Numbered from the stretch's first letter, positions 51,454 through 60,702 are shown. The stretch is DNA of 64,000 nucleotides from an uncultured Sphingomonadaceae bacterium (GCA_937995515.1 CALKJZ010000018.1:50048-114047), one strand, 5' to 3'. Notes: generated by a model from the letters alone, not told the origin. Numbers and translations are program-made.

Positions 51454-52650
51454 CTAGAGGCCCAGCACCATCTTGGCGATGATGTTGCGCTGGATCTCGT
51501 TGGAACCTCCGTAGATCGAGGTCTTGCGCATGTTGAAATAGGTGGGTGCGGCACGATGGGCAAAGCCGGGCCCGATCGGATATTCGTTGTGCCCCTCGGG
51601 AAAGGTGCGGAAATAGGGCGCGGCATAGTGGCCGGCGGCCTCGAGGGTCAGCTCGGTCAGCCGCTGCTGGATTTCCGTGCCCTTGATCTTGAGGAGGGAT
51701 GATTCGGGCCCCGGCCCACGACCCGATGCCTCGCTGGCAAGCGTGCGAAGCTCGGTATATTCGAGCGCTGCAAGATCGACTTCCACCTCGGCCAGCTTGC
51801 GGCGGAAGAAGGGGTTGCGGATGAGCGGCTGCCCGTGGCTGTCGGGTTCGGCCGCGGCCAGCCCCTTCAGCCGCTCGAGCCCGCGCTTGGAGCGCGCGAC
51901 CCCGGCAATGCCGGTGCGCTCGTGGGCCAGCAGGAACTTCGCACAGGTCCAGCCCCGGTTTTCCTCATAAACCCGGTTTTCCACCGGCACGCGCACATTC
52001 TCGAGCCACACCTCGTTGACCTCGTGCTCGCCGCCCAGCGTGATGATGGGGCGCACCGTGATGCCGGGCGACTTCATGTCGATGAGGAGGAACGAGATGC
52101 CCTCCTGGGGCTTTGCCGCCGGGTCGGTGCGGACGAGAAAGAAGCCCCAGTCGGCGTGCTGGGCGAGCGTCGTCCACGTCTTCTGGCCGTTCACGATGTA
52201 ATGGTCGCCGTCGCGCTCGGCGCGGGTCCTAAGCGAGGCGAGATCGGAGCCGGCACCGGGCTCGGAATAGCCCTGGCACCACCAGTCCTCGCCGGAGAGG
52301 ATCCGCGGCAGGAAGCGGGCCTTCTGCGCATCCGTGCCGAAGGTGTAGATGACAGGGCCAACCATGTTGATGCCAAATGGCAGCACGGGCACGGTATCGG
52401 CGCGCGCCAGCTCTTCCGAGAAGATGTAGCGCTGCGTCGCGTTCCAGCCCGGGCCGCCATACTCCTTGGGCCAGGCGGGTGCGACCCAGCCCCTCGCGTG
52501 GAGCACGCGGTGCCAGAGCAGATAGTCCTCCCGCCCGAGCTCCTCGCCCAAGTCTTGCTTGCCGCGCAGCGCCGCCGGGTAGTTCTCCGCGATGAACGCG
52601 CGCACCTCGTCGCGGAATGCCAGTTCGTCGCTGCTGAATGCCAAATCCAT
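51454..52650 (-). CDS. Acyl-CoA dehydrogenase, large subunit type (PimC-like)
   Basis: A 398-aa flavoprotein. MDLAFSSDELAFRDEVRAFI opens the helical domain. GYSEPGAGSDLASLRTRAER is the FAD/substrate motif, followed by VNGQKTWTTLAQHADWGFFL. The C-terminal KTSIYGGSNEIQRNIIAKMV is the usual FAD/tetramer motif. It introduces an alpha,beta double bond into an acyl-CoA. AGGAGAGGG precedes the ATG at 52650. It likely acts with the adjacent small-subunit-type gene in one beta-oxidation-like step. Confidence 0.9.
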   Translation of the reverse strand: MDLAFSSDELAFRDEVRAFIAENYPAALRGKQDLGEELGREDYLLWHRVLHARGWVAPAWPKEYGGPGWNATQRYIFSEELARADTVPVLPFGINMVGPVIYTFGTDAQKARFLPRILSGEDWWCQGYSEPGAGSDLASLRTRAERDGDHYIVNGQKTWTTLAQHADWGFFLVRTDPAAKPQEGISFLLIDMKSPGITVRPIITLGGEHEVNEVWLENVRVPVENRVYEENRGWTCAKFLLAHERTGIAGVARSKRGLERLKGLAAAEPDSHGQPLIRNPFFRRKLAEVEVDLAALEYTELRTLASEASGRGPGPESSLLKIKGTEIQQRLTELTLEAAGHYAAPYFRTFPEGHNEYPIGPGFAHRAAPTYFNMRKTSIYGGSNEIQRNIIAKMVLGL

Positions 52651-52741
52651 CGGGCCCTCTCCTTGTGGACGTTGTGCTATCAGGCCTCCTTCCCCTGGCC
52701 AAGCTGGCACAATGGCGCAACTTCGCTAAGGAGATGGGCTG

Positions 52742-53407
52742 ATGTGGCGCCTGCACCAGTTCCCGCTCTGCCCCTTTTCGCGCGCCGTGCGCTTCGGGCT
52801 TGCGGAAAAGGGCGAGGTGGTGGAGCTGGTCGAGGCGCGTCCATGGGAGCGGCCGGACCAGCTGTTCGCGCTCAATCCCGCCTGCCAGACGCCCGCGCTC
52901 GAGAATGGCGCACTCGTGCTTGCCGACAGCACGGCGATCCTCGAATATGTGGAGGAGACGATCGAGCGCCCGCCGATCATTGGCGCATCGGCAGCCGAGC
53001 GGGCCGAGGCACGGCGGCTGGCGGCATGGTTCAAAGAGCGCTTCTATGCCGAGGTGACGGCGCCCCTCCTGTCGGAGCGGCTTATCAAGCGGATTGTCAC
53101 CCGCGAGATGCCCGATGGCCGGGTGCTGCGCAGCGCCGCCCGCGCCGCCGAAACCCACCTCCAGTATGTGGAATATCTGCTCGACCACAACCGCTGGCTG
53201 GCCGGCCCCACCTTCTCGATCGCCGACATTCACGCAGCCGCGCAGATTTCGGTTGCCGACTATCTTTCGGGCGTGGACTGGGCCGGCCACGCCCAGGCCA
53301 AGATGTGGTACTCGGCGCTGAAATCCCGCCCCAGCTTCCGGGCGATGCTGGCCGACCGGATGGAGGGCGTGCGCCCGCCGGCGCATTATGACAAGCTCGA
53401 TTTCTGA
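52742..53407 (+). CDS. Glutathione S-transferase family protein
   Basis: A 221-aa GST. The thioredoxin-like domain begins [20 protein letters not shown] with Ser/Cys candidates for glutathione activation; the cis-Pro and the acidic glutathione site appear in [20 protein letters not shown]. The helical domain follows, ending HYDKLDF. Class is uncertain. AAGGAG is the ribosome-binding site. The last 20 bases overlap queG, so the two are likely coexpressed. Confidence 0.9.
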   Translation: MWRLHQFPLCPFSRAVRFGLAEKGEVVELVEARPWERPDQLFALNPACQTPALENGALVLADSTAILEYVEETIERPPIIGASAAERAEARRLAAWFKERFYAEVTAPLLSERLIKRIVTREMPDGRVLRSAARAAETHLQYVEYLLDHNRWLAGPTFSIADIHAAAQISVADYLSGVDWAGHAQAKMWYSALKSRPSFRAMLADRMEGVRPPAHYDKLDF

Positions 53408-54485
53408 CCATTCCCGGCTCGCGGACGATCTGCGGCGCGAGGCCGAACGCCTGGGCTTTGCAGCCTTCGGCATCTGCCCGGCCGGAGCCGCACCCCGCGC
53501 GGCGGCACGGCTCGAGGCCTGGCTTCGGGCCGGCATGCACGGGCAGATGCTCTGGATGGAACGGCCCGAGCGGGCAAGCCCGCAGGCGCTCTGGCCGGAC
53601 GTGCGCTCGGTGATCGTCCTCGGTCTTGCCTATACCCCGTCGGTCGATCCGTTCCGCCACCGCCATGCCGCCGATATCGGAACCATCTCGGTCTATGCAC
53701 TCGGCGCCGACTATCACGCGGTGGTAAGGAAGCGGGCGAAGGCGCTGGCGCGCTGGCTGGTGGCGCGCACGCCCCATGCACTCAAGGTCTTTGTCGATAC
53801 CGCGCCGGTGATGGAAAAGCCGCTCGCCGAGGCGGCCGGGCTGGGCTGGCAGGGCAAACACTCCAACCTTGTCTCAAGAAAACACGGCAACTGGCTGTTT
53901 CTATCTGTAATATATACCGAACTTGCGCTGCCGCCGACGACCGACCGCAGCGCCGTGGGCGCATGCGGGCGCTGCACCCGCTGCATCGACGCCTGCCCCA
54001 CGGGCGCGATCGTCGCCGAAGGGGTCGTCGATGCGCGGCTGTGCATCTCCTATCTCACGATCGAGCACAGGGGCCCGGTGCCCGAGCATCTGCGGCCGCT
54101 GCTTGGCAACCGGATCTATGGCTGTGACGACTGCCTTGCCGTGTGCCCCTGGAACCGCTTTGCCCATGTGCCGGCAGACCCGGCGCTGGCGCCGCGCGAG
54201 GCCCTGGTGGCGCCGCGCCTTGCCGGGCTTCTGGCGCTCGACGACGCCGGCTTTCGCGCCCTGTTCCGTGGCTCCCCGATCAGGCGCATCGGCCGCAACA
54301 GGTTTGTGCGCAACTGCCTTTATGCAAGCGGCAACAGCGGGATGGCGGAGCTTCTTGCGCCCGTGCGGCGCCTGCTCCTCGATCCGGATCCGGCGGTGGC
54401 GGATGCCGCGCGCTGGGCGGCCGCGCGGCTCGCCGGAGCCGAAGCCGCGCTCAGTCCCAGCGCGCCTCTGGCGGCAGGCTCATGA
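53388..54485 (+). CDS. queG: Epoxyqueuosine reductase QueG
   Basis: A 365-aa cobalamin- and iron-sulfur-dependent enzyme that performs the last step of queuosine formation in tRNA. The first cluster motif is [17 protein letters not shown]; the second is [13 protein letters not shown]. The N-terminal reductive-dehalogenase-like half contains [20 protein letters not shown] and [22 protein letters not shown]. The C-terminus has a HEAT-like helical segment. The gene overlaps the 3' end of convergent hemF by 35 bp. Confidence 0.95.
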   Translation: MTSSISDHSRLADDLRREAERLGFAAFGICPAGAAPRAAARLEAWLRAGMHGQMLWMERPERASPQALWPDVRSVIVLGLAYTPSVDPFRHRHAADIGTISVYALGADYHAVVRKRAKALARWLVARTPHALKVFVDTAPVMEKPLAEAAGLGWQGKHSNLVSRKHGNWLFLSVIYTELALPPTTDRSAVGACGRCTRCIDACPTGAIVAEGVVDARLCISYLTIEHRGPVPEHLRPLLGNRIYGCDDCLAVCPWNRFAHVPADPALAPREALVAPRLAGLLALDDAGFRALFRGSPIRRIGRNRFVRNCLYASGNSGMAELLAPVRRLLLDPDPAVADAARWAAARLAGAEAALSPSAPLAAGS

Positions 54486-55347
54486 GGATGGCGTCGATGT
54501 TGCCCCCGGTCTTCAGGCCGAACAGCGTGCCCCGGTCGTAGACGAGGTTGAACTCGGCATAGAGGCCGCGGTAGCGCAGCAGCGCCAGCCGCTCGTCCGC
54601 GGTCCAGGGTGTTGCCATGCGCCGGCGCACGATCTCCGGGAAGGCGGCGAGAAAGGCCTCGCCCACGTCGCGCGTATAGGCGAAGTGCGCCTCGAAGCCG
54701 GCTTCGTCGTTGAACTCCAGCCAGTCGTAGAAGATGCCGCCCACGCCGCGCGCGCGGTTGCGGTGGCGGTTAAAGAAATATTCGTCGCACCAGGCCGAAT
54801 GCCGCGCCCAATGGTCCGGATGGTGGCGGTCGCAGGCCGCCTTCAGATGCGCCTTGAAGCTCGCCTCGTCCTCCGCGCGGGGCAGGGCGGGGTTGAGATC
54901 CGCGCCGCCGCCAAACCAGCGCCTGGTGGTGGCGAGCATCCGCGTGTTCATGTGCACGGCCGGCACATGCGGGTTGGCCATGTGCGCAACGAGGCTGATG
55001 CCGGTGGCGAAGAAGCGCGGATCCTCTTCCGCGCCGGGGATCGATGCTGCGAAATCCGGGCTGAACTGGCCGAAGACGGTCGAGCAGTTGACCCCCACCT
55101 TCTCGAAGACCCGGCCCTTCATCACCGCCATCACCCCGCCGCCGCCCGGCCTGCCGCTGTGGTCGGTCCGCTCCCATGCGGTGCGGACGAACCGGCCCGG
55201 CGACCGGGGCGCGTCGGGAAGGGCGGGGAGCTCCGAGCCTTCGTCTTCCAGCGCCTCGAACGCGGCGCAAATGCGGTCGCGGAGCGCCTGGAACCAGCGT
55301 TCGGCAGCAAGCTGCTGCGGGTCGGGGGTGAAATGCGCGTCGGCCAT
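54451..55347 (-). CDS. hemF: Oxygen-dependent coproporphyrinogen III oxidase HemF
   Basis: A 298-aa haem synthesis enzyme converting coproporphyrinogen III to protoporphyrinogen IX with O2. Diagnostic segments are [55 protein letters not shown] and [20 protein letters not shown]. Length is normal. The start ATG is at 55347. An aerobic lifestyle is implied. Confidence 0.96.
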   Translation of the reverse strand: MADAHFTPDPQQLAAERWFQALRDRICAAFEALEDEGSELPALPDAPRSPGRFVRTAWERTDHSGRPGGGGVMAVMKGRVFEKVGVNCSTVFGQFSPDFAASIPGAEEDPRFFATGISLVAHMANPHVPAVHMNTRMLATTRRWFGGGADLNPALPRAEDEASFKAHLKAACDRHHPDHWARHSAWCDEYFFNRHRNRARGVGGIFYDWLEFNDEAGFEAHFAYTRDVGEAFLAAFPEIVRRRMATPWTADERLALLRYRGLYAEFNLVYDRGTLFGLKTGGNIDAILMSLPPEARWD

Positions 55348-55408
55348 ACGGCATCTTGCCCGGCTCCGGGAAAGGCTTCAAGGAGCCCTTCGTGGGAGGA
55401 TGGCAGCC

Positions 55409-56311
55409 ATGCAGATCCTGCGCACCCCCGAGGATCGGTTTTCCGGCCTCGAGGACTGGCCGTTCGCGCCGCACCATGTCGACATCACCGACCCGAGGCT
55501 CGGGACGCTGCGGGTCGCCCATGCGGAAGCCGGGCCCGCCGGGGGGCCGGTCGTCCTTTGCCTCCACGGCGAGCCGACCTGGTCCTATCTCTACCGGCGC
55601 ATGCTGCCACCGCTGGCTGCCGCCGGGTTTCGCGCCATCGCGCCCGATCTCGTCGGCTTCGGCCGGTCCGACAAGCCGGCCGGCCGCGAGGCGTTCAGCT
55701 ATGCCGCCCATGTGCACTGGCTCGTGCAATGGTTCGACCGGCTCGACCTCCACCGCGTGACCCTGTTCTGCCAGGACTGGGGCGGGCTTCTGGGCCTGCG
55801 GCTGGTGGCAGCACGGCCAGACCGCTTTGCCCGGGTTGCGGTTGCCAACACCTGGCTTCCGACCGGCGAGCCGCCTTCCGAGGCGTTTCTGGCCTGGCAG
55901 GCCTACAGCCAGCGCGTACCCCTGTTCGACTGCGGCTGGATCGTGAACGGCGGAACTGCGCGCGGCATCAGCGCCAGCGCGAAGGCCGCCTACGATGCGC
56001 CCTTTCCCGACGAGCGCTTCAAGGCCGGCGCGCGCGCCTTCCCGATGCTCGTGCCCACGAGCCCCACGATGGAGGGCGCAGCCGAAAACCGCAAGGCGTG
56101 GGTGGTCCTCGAGCAGTGGACGAAGCCGTTCCTCACGCTCTTCGGCGATTCGGACCCGGTCACGGCGGGGGCCGAGCGCGCCTTCCAGGCCCGCGTTCCG
56201 GGCGCGCGCGGCCAGCCGCACCGCCTCATGCAGCGCGCCGGGCATTTCCTGCAGGAGGATGTGGGGCCCGAGCTCGCCGAGGCCCTCATCGGCTGGTGTG
56301 GCCAGTCCTGA
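55409..56311 (+). CDS. dhmA: Haloalkane dehalogenase (HLD-I type)
   Basis: A 300-aa alpha/beta hydrolase. The oxyanion region is LCLHGEPTWSYLYRRM, the Asp nucleophile is in LFCQDWGGLLGLRL, the acid in FGDSDPVTAG and the His in RAGHFLQEDVG. The Asp nucleophile with the HGEPTW motif is the haloalkane-dehalogenase signature and differs from epoxide hydrolases. The second halide-binding Trp may be in the cap. The start at 55409 follows GGGAGGA; an ATG three codons earlier overlaps that site. Natural substrate unknown. Confidence 0.88.
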   Translation: MQILRTPEDRFSGLEDWPFAPHHVDITDPRLGTLRVAHAEAGPAGGPVVLCLHGEPTWSYLYRRMLPPLAAAGFRAIAPDLVGFGRSDKPAGREAFSYAAHVHWLVQWFDRLDLHRVTLFCQDWGGLLGLRLVAARPDRFARVAVANTWLPTGEPPSEAFLAWQAYSQRVPLFDCGWIVNGGTARGISASAKAAYDAPFPDERFKAGARAFPMLVPTSPTMEGAAENRKAWVVLEQWTKPFLTLFGDSDPVTAGAERAFQARVPGARGQPHRLMQRAGHFLQEDVGPELAEALIGWCGQS

Positions 56312-56363
56312 GCGGAGAAACGGTTGACACGCCGGAGCGGCAGACCTAGCTGCCGGCTTCCAC

Positions 56364-56440
56364 GCGGGTGTAGCTCAGTCGGTTAGAGCGCCGGCCTGTC
56401 ACGCCGGAGGTCGCGGGTTCGAGCCCCGTCACTCGCGCCA
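56364..56440 (+). tRNA. tRNA-Asp (GTC)
   Basis: A 77-nt cloverleaf with encoded CCA. Acceptor GCGGGTG pairs with CACTCGC (one G-T pair), D loop AGTCGGTTA, anticodon stem CCGGC/GCCGG with loop CTGTCAC (anticodon GTC at 56398-56400), T arm CGGGG-type TTCGAGC, discriminator G as expected for Asp. The tail of the chorismate mutase gene is antisense to it. Confidence 0.97.
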
Positions 56441-56826
56441 TCTGGAGGCTGGCCGGCTGCACCCTCGCGATCGCAGGGTCCCCCGCGCCCGCGTCGGTGG
56501 GGGCCCGACGCGGTTCCGGCATCCGCCCGCAGCCGGTCCCACGCGCGCAACTCGTGGGCGATCGAGGCTTCGACCAGCCTGTCCCACAGCGCGTGCAGCA
56601 GGGCCGGATCCAGCCCGAGCCGCGTGCCTTCGCGGAGCACATTGGCAAGCACCTCGCGCTTGCGCGCCTCGTCGCGCACGCTCGCGCGGCACGGCTTGAT
56701 GCGGGCCGCCGCATCCATGAACGCGAACCGCTCGGCAAGGAGCGCAACAAGCGCCCGGTCGATGGCATCGACCCCGGCCCGCACTTCGGTCATGGTGGTG
56801 GCCCGCTCAGGTTCGATCCGGCTCAT
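56383..56826 (-). CDS. AroQ-type chorismate mutase, with a tail antisense to tRNA-Asp
   Basis: Residues 12 to about 95 are a typical three-helix chorismate mutase (VRAGVDAIDRALVALLAERF, REVLANVLREGTRLGLDPAL), which converts chorismate to prephenate. A further ~45 residues, Gly/Arg/Pro rich, continue without a stop across the intergenic DNA into the tRNA-Asp gene on the other strand (SDGARTRDLRRDRPAL). That sequence is a common artefact of translating antisense tRNA. The fold needs only about 95 aa, so the tail is dispensable. Start ATG 56826 overlaps DUF2842 (ATGA); MTEV at 56793 is an alternative. Confidence 0.85.
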   Translation of the reverse strand: MSRIEPERATTMTEVRAGVDAIDRALVALLAERFAFMDAAARIKPCRASVRDEARKREVLANVLREGTRLGLDPALLHALWDRLVEASIAHELRAWDRLRADAGTASGPHRRGRGGPCDREGAAGQPPDGASDGARTRDLRRDRPAL

Positions 56827-57032
56827 GGGCGGTGGCCCGTGCGCCCCGTCTCGATCCAGATGAGCACCGGGCGCATGGGAAAGACCCACGCGACCCCGAG
56901 GACCAGCCAGATGGGCGCCTGCAGGAGCGGGTGCAACCCGAGGACCGGTTCGGCAAGCCACGCGACAACGAGCGCGTAGACCGCAAGGAACAGGAGGAGG
57001 CCGAGGATTCCAAGGGGGCGGCGCAGGCTCAT
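56823..57032 (-). CDS. DUF2842 small membrane protein
   Basis: A 69-aa protein with two hydrophobic helices (LGILGLLLFLAVYALVVAWL and APIWLVLGVAWVFPMRPVLI), a pattern typical of the alphaproteobacterial DUF2842 family. Function unknown. ATG 57032 overlaps the stop of 5-formyl-THF cyclo-ligase; a 3-codon longer start exists. Confidence 0.85.
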   Translation of the reverse strand: MSLRRPLGILGLLLFLAVYALVVAWLAEPVLGLHPLLQAPIWLVLGVAWVFPMRPVLIWIETGRTGHRP

Positions 57033-57619
57033 GGCGCCCATCTAGGCGCCGCAGGCGTCCAGTAAAAGCGTGACGGGGTCGCAATTGCGTCAAGCGGCTG
57101 GTCGTGCGGCGCCACCGGCACCTGCGGGCGGATCTGCATGTCCCATGCGATGCCGATCGCAAGGACTGGCCCGGCCGCGCGGAGGGTGGCGAGCGTGCGG
57201 TCGTAGTGCCCGCCGCCCTGCCCGAGCCGATGGCCCGACGGATCGACAGCAAGAAGCGGCACCAGCACCACGTCGGGCCGCGCTTCGGGAAGGCCCGGAT
57301 CCGGCTCGGGGATGCCGCGATGCCCGGGCCGAAGCCCGTCCGGGCCGGCGAGGTGGAAGGAGAGGGGGGCAGCCCCGGCCACACGCGGGAAGGCCAGCCG
57401 CCAGCCGGCCAGCCGGGCTGCCTGCGCGGCCGGCTCGGGGCTGCATTCGTCTCCCACGGCAGCATAGCAGCCGAGGATTCCGCCCGTTCCGGGCAGGTGG
57501 GCAAGCAGCCGCCCTGCAAGCGCCCGCTCGAGCGCGCGGCGCACCGGCAGGGCGATGGTGCCGGCAAGGGCGGCCCGCGCATCGCGCATCTCGCGCCGCA
57601 GGGACCGCCGGCTCGTCAT
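57029..57619 (-). CDS. 5-formyltetrahydrofolate cyclo-ligase
   Basis: A 196-aa ATP-dependent enzyme returning 5-formyl-THF to 5,10-methenyl-THF. LRREMRDARAAL opens the fold, and VVLVPLLAVDPSGHRLGQGG GHYDRTLA is the conserved P-loop-like ATP/folate site. IGIAWDMQI and the C-terminal HDQPLDAIATPS complete it. In many proteobacteria this gene (ygfA) is next to 6S RNA and zapA, as here. Confidence 0.92.
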   Translation of the reverse strand: MTSRRSLRREMRDARAALAGTIALPVRRALERALAGRLLAHLPGTGGILGCYAAVGDECSPEPAAQAARLAGWRLAFPRVAGAAPLSFHLAGPDGLRPGHRGIPEPDPGLPEARPDVVLVPLLAVDPSGHRLGQGGGHYDRTLATLRAAGPVLAIGIAWDMQIRPQVPVAPHDQPLDAIATPSRFYWTPAAPRWAP

Positions 57620-57694
57620 CAGGCCATTGCCCCCGCCATCAGGCCCCCACCATCAGGCCATCGCGATGGCGCGCCCCGGCGCCGGGTGGCGGGG

Positions 57695-57850
57695 CCGGTG
57701 CGACCGTTTGCCAGAAGATCCGCTGACGCCAGGAACGTCAGGTGGGAACCATGTGCGACGGGCCACGACCCGCACAGGGACAGTCCCCTTCGGATGATGT
57801 ATCGCCTCAGGGATGCTCGTGAGCGCGCATCGCCCAGCACCCGCCGCGCC
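57695..57850 (-). ncRNA. ssrS: 6S RNA (SsrS), approximate boundaries
   Basis: The 236-bp gap between zapA and 5-formyl-THF cyclo-ligase reads, on the minus strand, CCTGAGGCGATACATCATCC and later TTCCCACCTGACGTTCC, the blocks I associate with alphaproteobacterial 6S RNA. Between them are GGGGACTGTCCC and GGGTCGTGGCCC hairpins forming the central region. Synteny (zapA / 6S / fthfs) supports it. 6S RNA binds sigma-70 holoenzyme in stationary phase. Ends are estimated from partial pairing of GGTGC with GCACC. Confidence 0.72.
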
Positions 57851-57855
57851 CTCAT

Positions 57856-58257
57856 CTAGGCCGTCCCCGGGGTGCTCTCAACCCCGGCGGCGGCCTCGAG
57901 CCGCGCGGCAAGCCGTTCCAGCTGATCGGCCAGCGCTGAAAGCGCCAAGGGCTCGCCTGCGTGCGGTGTGGCCGGCGCCGGCGGTGCGGCCGAATGTTCC
58001 GGGCCCTGGCGCGCGGCGTCCAAATGCGCCACGGCCGCGCCGGCAGGGCTGCGCTCCTCCTCCTCGATGAGCTGGCCGGTCACCAGCAGTGCTGCCATCA
58101 GCAGCAGCCGGTTCTCGGCCACGCCGCCGAGGTTCCGGGTGAGCTGTGTCGCCGTCGCGTCGAGGCGGGCGGCCGCGGCGAGCAGGCCGGGCTCGTCGCC
58201 ATCGCGGCACGCAAGGCGATAGGCGCGCCCGGCCACCTCGACCGACACCTCAGCCAC
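57856..58257 (-). CDS. zapA: Cell division protein ZapA
   Basis: A 133-aa FtsZ-ring-associated protein. The N-terminal domain EVSVEVAGRAYRLACRDGDE and LLAAAARLDATATQL, NRLLLMAALLVTGQLIEEEE match ZapA. The C-terminal coiled coil is LADQLERLAARLEAAAG. It crosslinks FtsZ filaments. The GTG start at 58257 overlaps the previous small gene's stop by 8 bases; the track start would run well into that gene. Confidence 0.88.
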   Translation of the reverse strand: MAEVSVEVAGRAYRLACRDGDEPGLLAAAARLDATATQLTRNLGGVAENRLLLMAALLVTGQLIEEEERSPAGAAVAHLDAARQGPEHSAAPPAPATPHAGEPLALSALADQLERLAARLEAAAGVESTPGTA

Positions 58258-58453
58258 GGGCCGCCCCGCCGGCTGCTGCAAGGAGCGAGTCCAGCTCGAA
58301 AAGCGCGGCGCGCACCTCGCGCTCGAGGGCGCGATGCCGCTCGGCAAGCCGCGCAAGACGGTCGGCTGCGGCCTCGCAGCGCGCAAGCGCGGCGGCGATC
58401 CGGGCCTCGGCCGGGTTCGGCCCCAGTGGGACCTCGGGCGTATCTGCGGTCAT
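58250..58453 (-). CDS. Small coiled-coil protein upstream of zapA
   Basis: A 67-aa protein, almost entirely helical: AEARIAAALARCEAAADRLA followed by RHRALEREVRAALFELDSLL, a short coiled coil. I do not recognise a named family; small coiled-coil proteins at this position in alphaproteobacteria are annotated variously as DUF4164 or ZapB-like. ATG 58453 has GGAAGGA eight bases upstream. Overlap with zapA suggests a division-related partner. Confidence 0.7.
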   Translation of the reverse strand: MTADTPEVPLGPNPAEARIAAALARCEAAADRLARLAERHRALEREVRAALFELDSLLAAAGGAARG

Positions 58454-58527
58454 GGTGCCGGTCCTTCCTGCTGCATCGCGCGTGTGAAGCCTGCTTCTGT
58501 TGTCTGGCCAAATGTTTGCGGCCGCAT

Positions 58528-58556
58528 GATAAGAGCATGTCTTGCGCAAAGGTCAA
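58528..58556 (-). promoter_or_regulatory. Sigma-70 promoter for the zapA transcript
   Basis: The minus strand has TTGACC, 17 bases, CTTATC, near the alphaproteobacterial consensus. Transcription would start around 58521, 68 bases before the small coiled-coil gene. It may drive that gene, zapA and perhaps 6S RNA. Confidence 0.5.
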
Positions 58557-58698
58557 CGCCCGCAGGGTGCGCCGGGCGGCGGGCTGACGGGCCCAGCCGT
58601 TGATTTCCCGGGGCAGCTTTGCAAGGAGGCCGGTGCGACCACCAATCACCGGGGGCGGCCGACTCGGGCTTGCCCGGTTCCATGGGAAGATCTGCTCC

Positions 58699-60699
58699 GT
58701 GCCATCTGCCGTGCCCGAGACCGACGCGCCCCGCCGGCCCGGGGTCCGCGACATGGCCAATGCGATCCGGGTGCTCGCCATCGATGCAGTGGAGGAAGCG
58801 CGCTCCGGCCACCCGGGCATGCCGATGGGCATGGCCGATGTGGCGACCGTGCTGTTCACAACCGTACTGAAGTTCGACGCGCAGGCGCCTGACTGGCCGG
58901 ACCGCGACCGGTTCATCCTTTCGGCGGGGCATGGGTCGATGCTGCTCTACGCCCTTCTCTGCCTTACGGGCCACGACCGGCCGACCCTCGATGACATCCG
59001 GCACTTCCGCCAGCTTCATTCGCCCTGCGCCGGCCATCCGGAATCGCACCTTCTGCCGGCCGTCGAGGTCACCACCGGGCCGCTCGGGCAGGGGCTTGCC
59101 ATGGCGGTCGGCATGGCGATGGCCGAGGCGCACCTTGCCGCCATCTTCGGGCGGGAGATTGTCGACCACCGCACCTTCGTGATCGCCGGCGATGGCTGCC
59201 TGATGGAGGGGGTTTCGCACGAGGCCGCCGGCCTTGCCGGCCATCTCCGGCTCGGCCGTCTCGTCGTGCTCTGGGACGACAATGGCATCTCGATCGACGG
59301 GCCGGTGGCCCTTGCCTCGTCGGAGGATGTGGGTGCGCGCTTTGCGGCGGCCGGCTGGCACGTGACGGCCTGCGACGGCCACGATCCGGCCGACATCGCC
59401 TGCGCGTTGGCCGAGGCCGTGGCCGACCCCCGCCCGTCGCTGGTGCGCTGCCGCACCATCATCGGCTTTGGCGCGCCGACCCTGGCAGGCACCGCAAGAA
59501 CGCATGGCAGCCCGCTCGGGCCGGAAGAAGCGGCCGGCGCCCGGCGCGCGCTCGGCTGGGACCTGCCGCCGTTCGAAGTGCCCGAAGAGCTGCTGGTGGA
59601 ATGGCGCAAGGCCGGCGCGCGCGGGCATGCGGACCGGCTGGCGTGGGAGCGCCGGCTTGCCGGGCACCCGCGGGCGGCCGAGTTCCGGCGCCGGATGTCG
59701 GGGGCGCTGCCCCGCCTCAACCTCGAGGGGCTGAAGGCGGAACTCCTTGCCCACCCAAGGCCCATGGCAACCCGCAAGGCCTCCGAACGCGTGCTGGAGG
59801 CCGTTAACGCGCAGCTGCCCGAGACGGTTGGCGGGTCGGCAGACCTGACCGGCTCCAACAACACGCGGACCCACGGCATGGGCCTTTTCACCGCCGATGA
59901 TCCGTCGGGCCGCTATGTCCACTATGGCATCCGCGAGTTCGGCATGGCCGCAGCGATGAATGGCATGGCGCTCCACGGCGGGATCATCCCCTACGGCGGC
60001 ACCTTCCTCGTCTTTTCCGACTATTCCCGCCCGGCCATCCGCCTGGCCGCGCTGCAGCACGCGCACGTTGTGCATGTGCTCACGCACGATTCGATCGGGC
60101 TCGGCGAGGATGGACCCACCCACCAGCCGGTCGAGCATCTGGCCTCGCTGCGCGCGATCCCCGGCCTTGCCGTCTACCGGCCGGCTGACGCGATCGAGAC
60201 GGCTGAATGCTGGGAGCTGGCGCTGGCTGACCGGCACCGCCCCGCCGTCCTTGCGCTCAGCCGCCAGGATCTGCCGCCGGTGAGGAGCGAGGCAGGCGAA
60301 AACCGCTGCGCGGCGGGTGCCTACCGGCTGCGCGCCGCCGTGGCGCCGCGGCAGGTGGTGCTGGTCGGCACCGGCTCCGAGGTGCAGGTCGCGCTCGAGG
60401 CGGCGGGGTTGCTGGAGGCCGACGGCATTGGCGCCGATGTCGTCTCCATGCCGTGCTGGGAGCGCTTTGCCGAGCGGCCCGTTGCCGAGCAGGACGCGCT
60501 GCTGCCCCCGGGCCTCCTCAAGGTCTCGATCGAGGCGGCAAGCAGCTTTGGCTGGCACCGCTTTGTGGATATGGCCATTGGCCTCGACGAGTTTGGCGCA
60601 TCCGCGCCCGGTGCGGTGCTGATGGCTCGGTTCGGGTTCGATGGCGCAACCGTTGCCGAGAAGGTGCGCGTGGCGCTGGCCGGCAGGAAGGGAAGCTGA
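58699..60699 (+). CDS. tkt: Transketolase
   Basis: A 666-aa thiamine-diphosphate enzyme, normal length. Motifs include SGHPGMPMGMADVATVLF, AGHGSMLLYALLCLTGHD, TGPLGQGLAMAVGMAMAEA and the ThDP motif GDGCLMEGVSHEAAGLAG. The C-terminal part includes GIREFGMAAAMNGMALHGG and DSIGLGEDGPTHQPVEHLA. It moves two-carbon units in the pentose phosphate or Calvin-type pathway. GTG 58699 is chosen as giving a usual N-terminus; ATG 58753 would be short by 18 aa. First gene of tkt-gap-pgk-fba. Confidence 0.94.
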   Translation: MPSAVPETDAPRRPGVRDMANAIRVLAIDAVEEARSGHPGMPMGMADVATVLFTTVLKFDAQAPDWPDRDRFILSAGHGSMLLYALLCLTGHDRPTLDDIRHFRQLHSPCAGHPESHLLPAVEVTTGPLGQGLAMAVGMAMAEAHLAAIFGREIVDHRTFVIAGDGCLMEGVSHEAAGLAGHLRLGRLVVLWDDNGISIDGPVALASSEDVGARFAAAGWHVTACDGHDPADIACALAEAVADPRPSLVRCRTIIGFGAPTLAGTARTHGSPLGPEEAAGARRALGWDLPPFEVPEELLVEWRKAGARGHADRLAWERRLAGHPRAAEFRRRMSGALPRLNLEGLKAELLAHPRPMATRKASERVLEAVNAQLPETVGGSADLTGSNNTRTHGMGLFTADDPSGRYVHYGIREFGMAAAMNGMALHGGIIPYGGTFLVFSDYSRPAIRLAALQHAHVVHVLTHDSIGLGEDGPTHQPVEHLASLRAIPGLAVYRPADAIETAECWELALADRHRPAVLALSRQDLPPVRSEAGENRCAAGAYRLRAAVAPRQVVLVGTGSEVQVALEAAGLLEADGIGADVVSMPCWERFAERPVAEQDALLPPGLLKVSIEAASSFGWHRFVDMAIGLDEFGASAPGAVLMARFGFDGATVAEKVRVALAGRKGS

Positions 60700-60702
60700 A
60701 CG

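Noticed and set aside
52705-52720. TGGCAC-AATGG-CGCA upstream of the GST gene as a sigma-54 promoter
   Set aside because: The -12 block is CGCA rather than TTGC, two mismatches in the essential half, and no flagellar or nitrogen gene is downstream.
53892-53925. AT-rich patch (ATCTGTAATATATACCGAA) inside queG as foreign DNA
   Set aside because: It is in frame and encodes conserved [11 protein letters not shown] of QueG, so it is only local codon choice.
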